Positions 39,531 to 46,087 of a stretch of 46,087 nt of DNA are shown here, piece by piece. The stretch covers positions 1 through 46,087 of the IMG/VR virus record IMGVR_UViG_3300030105_001129; one strand, 5' to 3'. Source of the stretch: a virus. Under the pieces are notes generated by a model, which was not told the DNA's origin, made no database searches, and saw only the letters and a list, made by a program, of their open reading frames with translations. Numbering within the stretch: the first letter of the stretch is position 1; each line of letters begins with the position of its first letter. Position numbers and translations under genes: made by a program.

Positions 39531-41373
39531 CATAGAGACTGATGGTTTCTTAGATGTTTTGACTAAGATCCACGTAGTTAGTTACCAGACAGACACTATG
39601 TCTGAGCCTAAGTCTATCTTTGACTACGACGAAATGCGAGAGTTCTTCCTGTCTCAGGACACCCTAGTGGGCCACTTTATTACTGGCTTCGATATCCCTG
39701 CAGTGGAAAAGGTCTTAGGTATTAAGATCACTGCTAGAGTTATTGATACGTTAGCGGTAAGTTGGTATCTTACACCTGAGCGTGGCAGTCACGGACTGGC
39801 CTCTTACGGTGAAGACTTCGGAGTACCTAAGCCTGTTGTGACAGATTGGGAAGGCTTGTCTCAAGAAGAGTACAGCCACCGTTGCCAAGAGGACGTTAAG
39901 ATAAACGTAAGGTTGTGGAAACAGCAGGACAGTAAGCTGGACCGACTGTACCTTAATGACCACGCTAAGTTTAGGTTCTTAGACTACCTAAAGACCAAAA
40001 TGCTGACAGTCAAAGAGCAGTCAGACAATGGTTGGGGGGTGGACGTAGCTAAGGCTAACAGCTTACTTAACCTTTGGGAGGCAGCAAAGGCAGTTAAAGT
40101 AGAGCAGTTGACTAGTGTCATGCCAGACAGGTTGCATTGGGTAATGAAGCACAAGCCAGCATTAGAGAGGATGACCCTTAAGAATGGCCTACCTTCTGCC
40201 GCCGCAACCACTTGGTTTGCGTTGCTTAAAGAGGCTAAGTACCCTCTGACTACAGAGAGCTTACGGGTGGTACAGAAGACTACAGTAGCTAACCCTAACT
40301 CCCCTGATCAGGTTAAGGATTGGCTGTTCTCTATGGGTTGGTCGCCCTGTACGTTTAACTTTATTAAGGAAGGCACGGGTAATAATGTAGTAGAAAGAAA
40401 AATACCTCAAATCCGTAAGGATGGAGAGTTGTGCAACAGCGTTAAGAGGCTCATAGATGTTAACAAAGACGTTGGCGTATTAGATGGCCTTACTGTGTTG
40501 TCGCATAGGATTGGAATAGTTAAGGCCTTTATCTCTTGCGAGAGAGACGGTAAGTTAAAGGCTACAATCAGTGGCCTCACTAATACCTTTAGGTTTAAGC
40601 ACTCTAGGCCGCTGGTTAATCTCCCCTCTGTTGATAAGCCCTACGGAGAAGACATTCGTAGTTGTCTCATAGCAACTGGTGGCATGACCTTATGTGGCGC
40701 TGATATGGTTAGCTTAGAGGACACTACCAAGCGTCACTACATGCAACCACTTGACCCTGACTACGTTGAGGAAATGTCTAGGGAAGGCTTCGACCCTCAC
40801 CTTGACCTTGCTAAGTTTGCAGGGGCAGTGACCCAAGAGGATATTGATAAGCACAATTCTGGCGAGGTTAGCTTGAAGGCTTTGCGGAAGAACTACAAGG
40901 TAGTCAACTACAGTGCTACATACGGTGTAGGAGCCTCTAAGCTTGCCCGTGAGACAGGCCTAACACAAGCAGCAGCGTCTAACCTACTGCAAGCCTTCTG
41001 GCAGAGAAACTGGGCAGTTCAAGAGGTCGCTAACAAAGCTAGGGTTAGGGAGCTGTTAGGCAAATCTTGGATACAAAACCCCGTGTCAAAGTTTTGGCAT
41101 GTACTGAGGAGTGAGAAGGACAGGTTTAGTACACTAAATCAGAGTACAGGTGTCTACTGCTTTGACGTATGGGTGCAGCGTGTAAGGGCGCATGGTGCAA
41201 GGCTAGTAGGCCAGTTCCATGACGAAGTTATCGTTGAGTTACCTAAAGGTGGCGAAGAGCTTATGGCTGGGGTACTTAAAGATTGCATGGTTAAAACTAA
41301 CGGGGAGGTTAAACTTAATATCCCATTAGGCATTGACTATTCTTTTGGTAAAAACTATGCAGAAATACACTAA
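39517..41373 (+). CDS. DNA polymerase, family A (T7 gp5-like)
   Basis: 618 residues from ATG 39517, which has AAAGGGAGGAGC in front. The 3'-5' exonuclease has Exo I VFDIETDG (Asp5, Glu7), GHFITGFD and an Exo III-like YSHRCQEDVKIN. Polymerase: motif A is GADMVSLEDTTKRHYM, unusual against D-x-S-x-I-E but retaining the Asp and Glu; motif B is RKNYKVVNYSATYG; motif C is FHDEVIVE at 567-574. In motif B the residue at the Pol I 762 position is tyrosine, the form linked to rapid, virulent phages. It is the replicative polymerase and may use host thioredoxin or none. Confidence 0.94.
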   Translation: MPVFDIETDGFLDVLTKIHVVSYQTDTMSEPKSIFDYDEMREFFLSQDTLVGHFITGFDIPAVEKVLGIKITARVIDTLAVSWYLTPERGSHGLASYGEDFGVPKPVVTDWEGLSQEEYSHRCQEDVKINVRLWKQQDSKLDRLYLNDHAKFRFLDYLKTKMLTVKEQSDNGWGVDVAKANSLLNLWEAAKAVKVEQLTSVMPDRLHWVMKHKPALERMTLKNGLPSAAATTWFALLKEAKYPLTTESLRVVQKTTVANPNSPDQVKDWLFSMGWSPCTFNFIKEGTGNNVVERKIPQIRKDGELCNSVKRLIDVNKDVGVLDGLTVLSHRIGIVKAFISCERDGKLKATISGLTNTFRFKHSRPLVNLPSVDKPYGEDIRSCLIATGGMTLCGADMVSLEDTTKRHYMQPLDPDYVEEMSREGFDPHLDLAKFAGAVTQEDIDKHNSGEVSLKALRKNYKVVNYSATYGVGASKLARETGLTQAAASNLLQAFWQRNWAVQEVANKARVRELLGKSWIQNPVSKFWHVLRSEKDRFSTLNQSTGVYCFDVWVQRVRAHGARLVGQFHDEVIVELPKGGEELMAGVLKDCMVKTNGEVKLNIPLGIDYSFGKNYAEIH

Positions 41374-41379
41374 GCAAGG

Positions 41380-41409
41380 TTGTAAATCCATCTTGAACTA
41401 CTATATGAT
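41380..41409 (+). promoter_or_regulatory. Putative promoter before the SSB gene
   Basis: TTGTAA (41380-41385), an 18-base spacer, and TATGAT (41404-41409), four and five of six consensus bases. It is in the only sizeable gap of the replication block (41374-41439), and an SSB needs high expression, so a separate promoter makes sense. Confidence 0.45.
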
Positions 41410-41439
41410 ATTAACACAAACACAAACGGAGTGTATAAG

Positions 41440-41943
41440 ATGAGTAAGAAAGCAAGAGTTTTAGTCATGGAAGGCTATGTAGAGTACGCACGGGTATTCA
41501 AAGAGAACATGGACAGCAACCCCGACTTCCATCCCACTGGTCAGTTTAATATGAACTTTTACCCTAAGACTGAAGAGGATCTTGAGCTGTTTTGGGAAGC
41601 TGGTGTAGAGAAAGCTTTTCGGGGTAACTCCCGACTTAAAGACCCTCGCTCTGGAGACGGGTACGGGATTGGACAGTACATTCGCCTAAAGCGTGACAAT
41701 GTAAACCCCGTTGCAGAGGCTCTGGGCGGCGCACCGCACGTAGTTAACTGGCTTGGGGACGCTGATGCACTCAGCAAGGGTGCTGGCTGGGCTTTCTCTG
41801 ACGGCGAGCTGGGTAACGGTACTGAGGTTCGAGTTAAGGTTACTGTATACGGAGAGGGTGACCGTACAGGACACCGCTTAGATAAGATTGGCGTCGTAAA
41901 CCTAGTTGAGTACGCCTCAACGCTTACTGCGGATGGCTTTTAA
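41440..41943 (+). CDS. Putative single-stranded DNA binding protein (T7 gp2.5-like)
   Basis: 167 residues from ATG 41440, with GGAG eight bases upstream. Charged start (MSKKARVLVMEGYVEYARVFKEN), then an OB-fold-like beta pattern, FNMNFYPKTEEDLELFW, IRLKRDN, and the conserved-looking close GNGTEVRVKVTVYGEGDRTGHRLDKIGVVNLVEY. This resembles gp2.5-type SSBs of T7-like phages, which coat ssDNA and interact with polymerase and helicase. Its acidic tail is short, which is a difference. Identification by layout and position between polymerase and exonuclease. Confidence 0.66.
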   Translation: MSKKARVLVMEGYVEYARVFKENMDSNPDFHPTGQFNMNFYPKTEEDLELFWEAGVEKAFRGNSRLKDPRSGDGYGIGQYIRLKRDNVNPVAEALGGAPHVVNWLGDADALSKGAGWAFSDGELGNGTEVRVKVTVYGEGDRTGHRLDKIGVVNLVEYASTLTADGF

Positions 41944-42137
41944 TGCGGATTTATTCCTCTAGTAAGGAAACTTGGGGGTCTGACGATGTACGTCAGGCCA
42001 CCTATTCGTCCTCTAACGTAGAAACTATTGAGGACTTCCTTGACCACTGCCAGAACTTAGCAAGAGTTGCTGGCTTTGGTGACCTAGCCATAGGTTCAAA
42101 GTACATGGGTGGAGAAATAACGTGGTCTCAGTTCTAA
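41943..42137 (+). CDS. Small uncharacterised protein
   Basis: 64 residues starting on the last base of the SSB gene (TAATG). It is Ser-rich at the start (MRIYSSSKETWGSDD), followed by a short helix (VETIEDFLDHCQNLARVAGF) and GDLAIGSKYMGGEITWSQF. It overlaps the exonuclease gene by 16 bases. Function unknown. Confidence 0.62.
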   Translation: MRIYSSSKETWGSDDVRQATYSSSNVETIEDFLDHCQNLARVAGFGDLAIGSKYMGGEITWSQF

Positions 42138-42862
42138 AAACAATAGTGGACGGCGACATAGTTGCATACCGTGCCGCCGCTCACCGTGTAGAAGTTGACG
42201 GTGTAAAACGTCTTTGCACTCTCGAAGAGGCCTTAGGTTACGCTGACGAGTTTATGCAGCTAACTCTTGCGGAGTGTTCTTTCTATAACGAGTCTAAGAA
42301 GTTCTCTGTGTATATCACAGGAAAGGGAAATTTCAGATTTGACATAGCAAAGACCGCCGTTTACAAAGGCAACAGGAGTGACAAGCCCAAGCCAGACTTC
42401 TTAGGCTTAGTAAGAAATCACCTTGTAGATAAGTGGGGCGCCATAACCTCAGAGGGGGAGGAAGCTGACGACCTCATAGCTATAGACGCAGCAAAAACTG
42501 GGTATCGTTCTGTTGTAGCCACTATTGATAAGGACATGCTACAAATAAAAGGACTTCACTACAACTTAACTAAGAGAACCTTCACCTATATGGACCACTT
42601 TGATGGTCTTCACTTTTTCTATAAGCAAATCCTAATGGGTGACTCAGCAGATAACATCAAGGGTCTACACAGAGTTGGTCCAGTTAAGGCAGAGGATATG
42701 CTTTCCCACTGTACAAATGAGAGGGAACTGTATCAGTCTGTAGTAGATAGGTATGACGGTAATGAGGACAGGGTGCTAGAGAACGCCCGACTGTTATGGC
42801 TACGAAGATATGAGGGGGAGCTATGGGAACCGCCGCATCATCGAAAGCCAAAGGCCGCATAG
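42122..42862 (+). CDS. 5'-3' exonuclease (FEN/T7 gp6-like)
   Basis: 246 residues from GTG 42122, which has GGAG seven bases upstream. The acidic metal-binding residues are visible: Asp10 and Asp12 (VDGDIVAYRAA), Glu113, Glu114, Asp116 and Asp117 (EGEEADDLIA), Asp136 and Asp138 (TIDKDML), and Asp174 and Asp177 (MGDSADNIKG), followed by the helix-hairpin-helix RVGPVKA. It removes RNA primers and degrades host DNA in T7-like phages. Overlaps the nuclease gene downstream by 40 bases. Confidence 0.92.
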   Translation: MVSVLKTIVDGDIVAYRAAAHRVEVDGVKRLCTLEEALGYADEFMQLTLAECSFYNESKKFSVYITGKGNFRFDIAKTAVYKGNRSDKPKPDFLGLVRNHLVDKWGAITSEGEEADDLIAIDAAKTGYRSVVATIDKDMLQIKGLHYNLTKRTFTYMDHFDGLHFFYKQILMGDSADNIKGLHRVGPVKAEDMLSHCTNERELYQSVVDRYDGNEDRVLENARLLWLRRYEGELWEPPHHRKPKAA

Positions 42863-43170
42863 GTCAGCAAGCTATTAGGGATAAGCTGCTAAAAGCCTTC
42901 CCAGAACTAGAGCCTGATGATGTCAGGTCCACGGCTATGGGACAGCAAGGAGAGGACATTCAGTTAAGCCCAAGAGCAAGAGAGCTTATCCCTATCTCTG
43001 CTGAAGTTAAACGTAGGAAAAGCCTTAAGACTGTCTATGATTTTGTTGAACAAGCTAAACAAGGTGGCGAGTATGAGCCAGTAGTTTTCTTTAGGGCAGA
43101 TCGTGAGGAGTGGCTAGTAATAACTAAGCTTGACCACTACATAGACTTAATCAAGGGTTGGAAAAAATAG
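42823..43170 (+). CDS. PD-(D/E)XK endonuclease (T7 gp3-like or VRR-NUC-type)
   Basis: 115 residues with the short resolvase-like core: GRIGQQAIRDKLLKAF helix, Asp45 in GEDIQLS, Glu61-Val-Lys63 in SAEVKRRKS, and a C-terminal helix. This D...ExK pattern is found in phage Holliday-junction resolvases and T7 endonuclease I-like enzymes. It starts inside the exonuclease gene. With the endonuclease VII and the join-spanning nuclease it makes three potential branch-cutting enzymes. Whether it acts on junctions, nicks or host DNA is not known. Confidence 0.82.
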   Translation: MGTAASSKAKGRIGQQAIRDKLLKAFPELEPDDVRSTAMGQQGEDIQLSPRARELIPISAEVKRRKSLKTVYDFVEQAKQGGEYEPVVFFRADREEWLVITKLDHYIDLIKGWKK

Positions 43171-43175
43171 CGCCC

Positions 43176-43334
43176 ATGTTACAAGACTATGAATTACTTA
43201 GCGTTGTGGAAAACTTTGGGCTACTTCAACTACTGTTAGACGCAGGTTTGACACATGAGGAAGTAGCCCTACATTTACACAACTGTGGCTTATTAGCCCT
43301 AGACGAATACACAGAAGGACTTGAGGAGTTCTAA
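43176..43334 (+). CDS. Small leucine-rich helical protein (52 residues)
   Basis: ATG 43176 and TAA 43334 fill the gap between the nuclease and MazG genes. Leu/Glu-rich: MLQDYELLSVVENFGLLQLLL then DAGLTHEEVALHLHNCGLL, which looks like a short helix-turn-helix-like or helical bundle segment. The ribosome site is weak. No family. Confidence 0.5.
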   Translation: MLQDYELLSVVENFGLLQLLLDAGLTHEEVALHLHNCGLLALDEYTEGLEEF

Positions 43335-43335
43335 T

Positions 43336-43758
43336 ATGATTAGTGACAAACAGATACACGACTTTATGAACGAAGACTACTCTCCTAACGGACGGGTTGA
43401 TGCGACACCCCAAGAGTTAGTGACGCAGTTTATAGACCACATGGACCAACCACTAGACCAGAAGTATAAATATGGTAATGACTTAGACGACTTTCGGTTC
43501 TCACTACTTCAAGAGGAGTACTTTGAGGTTATTGAGGCTGCTGAACCGCACCTAAAGCTTAAAGAGTTAGCAGACTTAGTATATGTTACCTATGGTTACG
43601 CAGCCACTTATGGTTGGGACTTAGACGAAGCTGTTAACCGTGTTCATGAGTCCAATATGTCTAAGCTAGGTGAGGATGGTAAGCCTGTTAAGGATAGTAA
43701 TGGCAAAGTTATGAAGGGTAACGGATACAAGCCCCCCTGTTTAAGGGACTTGGTATGA
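43336..43758 (+). CDS. mazG: MazG-like nucleotide pyrophosphohydrolase
   Basis: 140 residues from ATG 43336, with GAGG in front. The all-alpha NTP-PPase motif is visible: Glu60-Glu61-x2-Glu64 (LLQEEYFEVIEA) and Glu77-x2-Asp80 (KELADLVYV). It binds Mg and cleaves dNTPs or ppGpp-like nucleotides to monophosphates plus pyrophosphate. In marine phages MazG is thought to shape nucleotide pools or starvation signals. The C-terminal extension (KPVKDSNGKVMKGNGYKPP) is shared by phage forms. It overlaps the DUF1127 gene (ATGA). Confidence 0.88.
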   Translation: MISDKQIHDFMNEDYSPNGRVDATPQELVTQFIDHMDQPLDQKYKYGNDLDDFRFSLLQEEYFEVIEAAEPHLKLKELADLVYVTYGYAATYGWDLDEAVNRVHESNMSKLGEDGKPVKDSNGKVMKGNGYKPPCLRDLV

Positions 43759-43934
43759 ACTGGTTAAGGAGGTACTTTAACTACTTAAACACTTGGCGAC
43801 TTCATAGGCAGACCGTCAAGCTGCTAAACACTATGACAGACAGACAGCTAAAAGACCTTGGGATGAACCGAGGAGACATTAATCGTATGATATGGTTAGA
43901 CGAAGACGTTGTTCAAAGAGGAAAAGAGAAATGA
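43755..43934 (+). CDS. DUF1127 (YjiS-like) small protein
   Basis: 59 residues with the DUF1127 pattern: basic aromatic start (MNWLRRYFNYLNTWRLHRQT) and the core LNTMTDRQLKDLGMNRGDINRMIW. In bacteria such proteins bind RNA or act in nutrient stress responses. A phage version placed between MazG and RNR with ATGA overlaps on both sides is unusual and may be a small regulator. Confidence 0.78.
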   Translation: MNWLRRYFNYLNTWRLHRQTVKLLNTMTDRQLKDLGMNRGDINRMIWLDEDVVQRGKEK

Positions 43935-45838
43935 ATAGTAACTACCTGCCTACGGACTATCAAACTTTTATTGGTACTAGTCGGTATGCCCGTTGGATCG
44001 AAACTGAAGGCCGACGAGAGACTTGGGGCGAGACCGTTGAGCGTTACCTAGAGAATATTGTGATCCCTAAGAGTACTCTTTCTACCACAGAGCTTAGTGA
44101 TATTCGTAACGCTATCTTAGGACTAGAGGTTATGCCCAGTATGAGGTCTCTTATGACTGCTGGTTTAGCTGCTTCCCGTGATAACACCTGTATGTATAAT
44201 TGTAGTTACCTACCTGTTGACGACCCTAAGGCCTTTGACGAAGCTATGTTTATCCTCCTGTGTGGGACAGGCGTAGGCTTTAGTGTAGAGCGACAGTCTA
44301 TCAGTAAGCTTCCTGATGTCCCTACTTTGTATAACAGTGACACTACCGTTGCTATTAAGGATAGTAAGGAAGGCTGGGCTAAGGGTCTTCGTAAAGTCCT
44401 AGCCCTCTTGTGGGCAGGAGAGATTCCTACGTGGGACTTAAGCAAGGTACGACCTGCAGGGGCACGACTCAAGACCTTCGGAGGTAGGGCATCAGGGCCA
44501 GCCCCTTTGGTTGACTTGTTTAACTTTGCTATAACAACCTTCCGAGCGGCTCAGGGTCGTAAGCTAAATAGCCTAGAGTGTCACGACCTTATGTGTAAGA
44601 TTGGCGAGGTTGTGGTAGTAGGTGGTGTCCGTCGTAGTGCTATGATTAGTTTGTCAAACCTATCTGATGATCGTATGCGTCATGCTAAGTCGGGTAACTG
44701 GTGGGAGAACGCAGGTCATAGAGCCTTAGCTAACAACTCAGTGGCTTACACAGAGAAGCCAGACAGTATTGCGTTCATGCGTGAGTGGACAGCCCTTATG
44801 GAAAGTGGGAGTGGTGAACGTGGAGTCTTCAACAGAGAAGCGTCAGTCAAACAAGCTGCAAAAAATGGCCGTAGAGAGTCTTGGTATGAGTTCGGAACAA
44901 ACCCCTGCTCGGAAATCATTTTACGCCCGAATCAGTTCTGCAATCTTTCGGAAGTTGTTATCCGTGCAACAGACAGTCTGGAAGACATTGCAGCAAAAGT
45001 CCGCATTGCGACTATACTTGGAACCATTCAGTCAACCTACACCTATTTTCCATACTTGCGTAAGGTGTGGAACACCAACACAGAGGCAGAAAGATTGCTC
45101 GGTGTGTCACTCACGGGGATAATGGATAACAAACTTATGACAACAGCTAACAATGGGTTGGCTGAACAATTGGAGTATTTAAAAGATGTTGCGATACTTA
45201 CAAATGCTGAGTGGGCTAAACGCCTTTCTATCCCTGTTGCTACTGCTATCACTTGCGTTAAGCCAAGTGGCACTGTCTCCCAGCTTGTTAATAGTGCTAG
45301 TGGCATCCATGCTAGGCATAGCCCTTATTACATTCGTACTGTCAGGGGAGATAACAAAGACCCTCTCACACAGTTTATGAAAGACCAAGGGGTTCCTAAC
45401 GAGCCTGACGTAATGAAGCCAGCCGCTACCACAGTCTTTAGCTTCCCTATGCAGTCCCCTTTAGGAGCCGTACATACTGCAGATATGTCTGCCATTGAGC
45501 AACTAGATATGTGGCTGATGTATCAAAGGAACTGGTGTGAACATAAGCCTAGCGTTACAATTAACGTCAAGGCTGAAGAGTGGATTGAAGTAGGTGCTTT
45601 TGTTTACAAGCACTTTGACGAAATGTCTGGTGTATCCTTCTTACCCTTTGATGAGCACACTTATCAACAGGCGCCTTATCAAGAGTGTACTAAGGATGAG
45701 TACTATAAAATGCTAGACGCTTCTCCGCAAAAACTTGATTGGGAAGCCTTTAATAACTACGAAAAGGAGGATAACACTAGCGGTTCACAGACAATGGCAT
45801 GTAGTGGTGACGTATGTGAAATGGTAGACTTAACATGA
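43931..45838 (+). CDS. Class II (adenosylcobalamin-dependent) ribonucleotide reductase
   Basis: 635 residues from ATG 43931, which has AGAGGAAAAGAGAA in front. It reduces ribonucleoside triphosphates to deoxy forms with B12. Visible: Cys87 and Cys91 in DNTCMYNCSYLP, the GTGVGFSVE loop at 112-120, the catalytic N-P-C-S-E at 324-328 (Asn, radical Cys, Glu), FCNLSEV at 336-342, and a C-terminal redox pair Cys624 and Cys629. The layout is of the monomeric Lactobacillus-type enzyme. No second subunit (nrdB) is needed or found. It requires the host's B12. Confidence 0.93.
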   Translation: MNSNYLPTDYQTFIGTSRYARWIETEGRRETWGETVERYLENIVIPKSTLSTTELSDIRNAILGLEVMPSMRSLMTAGLAASRDNTCMYNCSYLPVDDPKAFDEAMFILLCGTGVGFSVERQSISKLPDVPTLYNSDTTVAIKDSKEGWAKGLRKVLALLWAGEIPTWDLSKVRPAGARLKTFGGRASGPAPLVDLFNFAITTFRAAQGRKLNSLECHDLMCKIGEVVVVGGVRRSAMISLSNLSDDRMRHAKSGNWWENAGHRALANNSVAYTEKPDSIAFMREWTALMESGSGERGVFNREASVKQAAKNGRRESWYEFGTNPCSEIILRPNQFCNLSEVVIRATDSLEDIAAKVRIATILGTIQSTYTYFPYLRKVWNTNTEAERLLGVSLTGIMDNKLMTTANNGLAEQLEYLKDVAILTNAEWAKRLSIPVATAITCVKPSGTVSQLVNSASGIHARHSPYYIRTVRGDNKDPLTQFMKDQGVPNEPDVMKPAATTVFSFPMQSPLGAVHTADMSAIEQLDMWLMYQRNWCEHKPSVTINVKAEEWIEVGAFVYKHFDEMSGVSFLPFDEHTYQQAPYQECTKDEYYKMLDASPQKLDWEAFNNYEKEDNTSGSQTMACSGDVCEMVDLT

Positions 45839-46087
45839 CGGAAGTTAAAAAGCGATTTGAGCAAGACTTGTATGACCGTTTTGACAACCCCGCTAAAGTT
45901 AAGCTAATACAGGTGCTAGAGAAACAGGGCCATCAGGTAACTAACGTCAAAGAGAACTACTTTGCAGACGTGGAAACCACAAAGTTGGGAGTTACTTATT
46001 ACTCTGAGGCAGAAGTAAAGAGGGCATGGAAGGAGGAGTGGCCCGATGACTGGACAGAAATTCGTATCCCTCACCGAAAAGACCGTC
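45835..46087 (+). CDS. PD-(D/E)XK nuclease-like protein, N-terminal part (continues at base 1)
   Basis: The gene starts ATG 45835, overlapping the RNR stop (ATGA), and runs to the window end. Residues 1-84 are here; the rest is at 1-285 after circularisation (145 residues in all). The segment holds the N-terminal helices (FEQDLYDRFDNPAKVKLIQVLEK) and the first active-site Asp45, followed by E60-V-K62. Bases after 46085 differ from the left copy at one position, so the final codon here may not be exact. Confidence 0.75.
   Translation, partial: MTEVKKRFEQDLYDRFDNPAKVKLIQVLEKQGHQVTNVKENYFADVETTKLGVTYYSEAEVKRAWKEEWPDDWTEIRIPHRKDR
45988..46087. repeat. Terminal direct repeat, right copy (circular join)
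   Basis: Repeats 1-100 with one mismatch (46086, t against g at 99), two bases before the end, which looks like a read-end error. The unique genome length is then 45,987 bp. Confidence 0.93.

Noticed and set aside
1-46087. Integrase, repressor, excisionase or phage RNA polymerase
   Set aside because: No gene with the relevant motifs was found on either strand.

Overview
The window is a complete genome of a tailed double-stranded DNA phage. The first 100 bases recur as the last 100 bases with one mismatch, and one open reading frame (45835 through the join to 285) reads straight across the junction. The molecule is therefore a circularised assembly, or a circularly permuted genome, of about 45,987 bp unique sequence. 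The gene content points to a lytic marine siphovirus: HK97-type head, a long non-contractile tail (tape measure of 1115 residues, no sheath), T7-like replication proteins, a B12-dependent ribonucleotide reductase, ThyX, PhoH and MazG. No integrase, excisionase, repressor, RNA polymerase or tRNA gene was recognised. The host cannot be fixed from sequence alone; a marine proteobacterium is the most economical guess.

Layout. (1) About 1416-29776, all on the minus strand and read right to left: small and large terminase, portal, several accessory fibre or decoration proteins, prohead protease, scaffold, decoration protein, major capsid protein, head-tail connectors, tail terminator, tail tube, tail assembly chaperones, tape measure, distal tail and hub proteins, a GNAT acetyltransferase, a lambda-J-like tip protein, two paralogous tail fibres each with its own chaperone, and a lysis cassette (M15 endopeptidase, holins, spanin-like proteins). 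Genes abut or overlap by 4-20 bp and act as one long operon. (2) About 29.8-32.1 kb, a divergent control region with two small minus-strand genes, an alternating array of 21 sixteen-base units, two 32-bp direct repeats carrying a palindrome, CC(A/G)TGGGAAAT elements, and operator-like inverted repeats. It ends in a sigma70-type promoter with an operator at its start point. (3) About 32.1-46.1 kb and 1-1376, all on the plus strand: early proteins (a zinc-ribbon protein and a di-zinc M28/M20-type peptidase), a second repeat-rich intergenic region (35.6-36.1 kb), ThyX, primase-helicase, endonuclease VII, DNA polymerase A, a putative gp2.5-like SSB, 5'-3' exonuclease, PD-(D/E)XK nucleases, MazG, DUF1127, class II RNR, PhoH and DUF3310. 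The two transcription units converge on a bidirectional terminator at 1379-1414.

How it works together. The right arm takes over and salvages nucleotides (RNR, ThyX, MazG, exonuclease) and copies DNA with its own primase-helicase, family A polymerase (Tyr at the Pol I 762 position) and SSB. Endonuclease VII and the PD-(D/E)XK nucleases probably resolve branched DNA before packaging. The left arm builds and releases particles. The least explained parts are the two intergenic repeat regions, which share sequence elements and may hold the replication origin and the early/late switch, and the zinc-ribbon plus peptidase pair expressed first from the early promoter.
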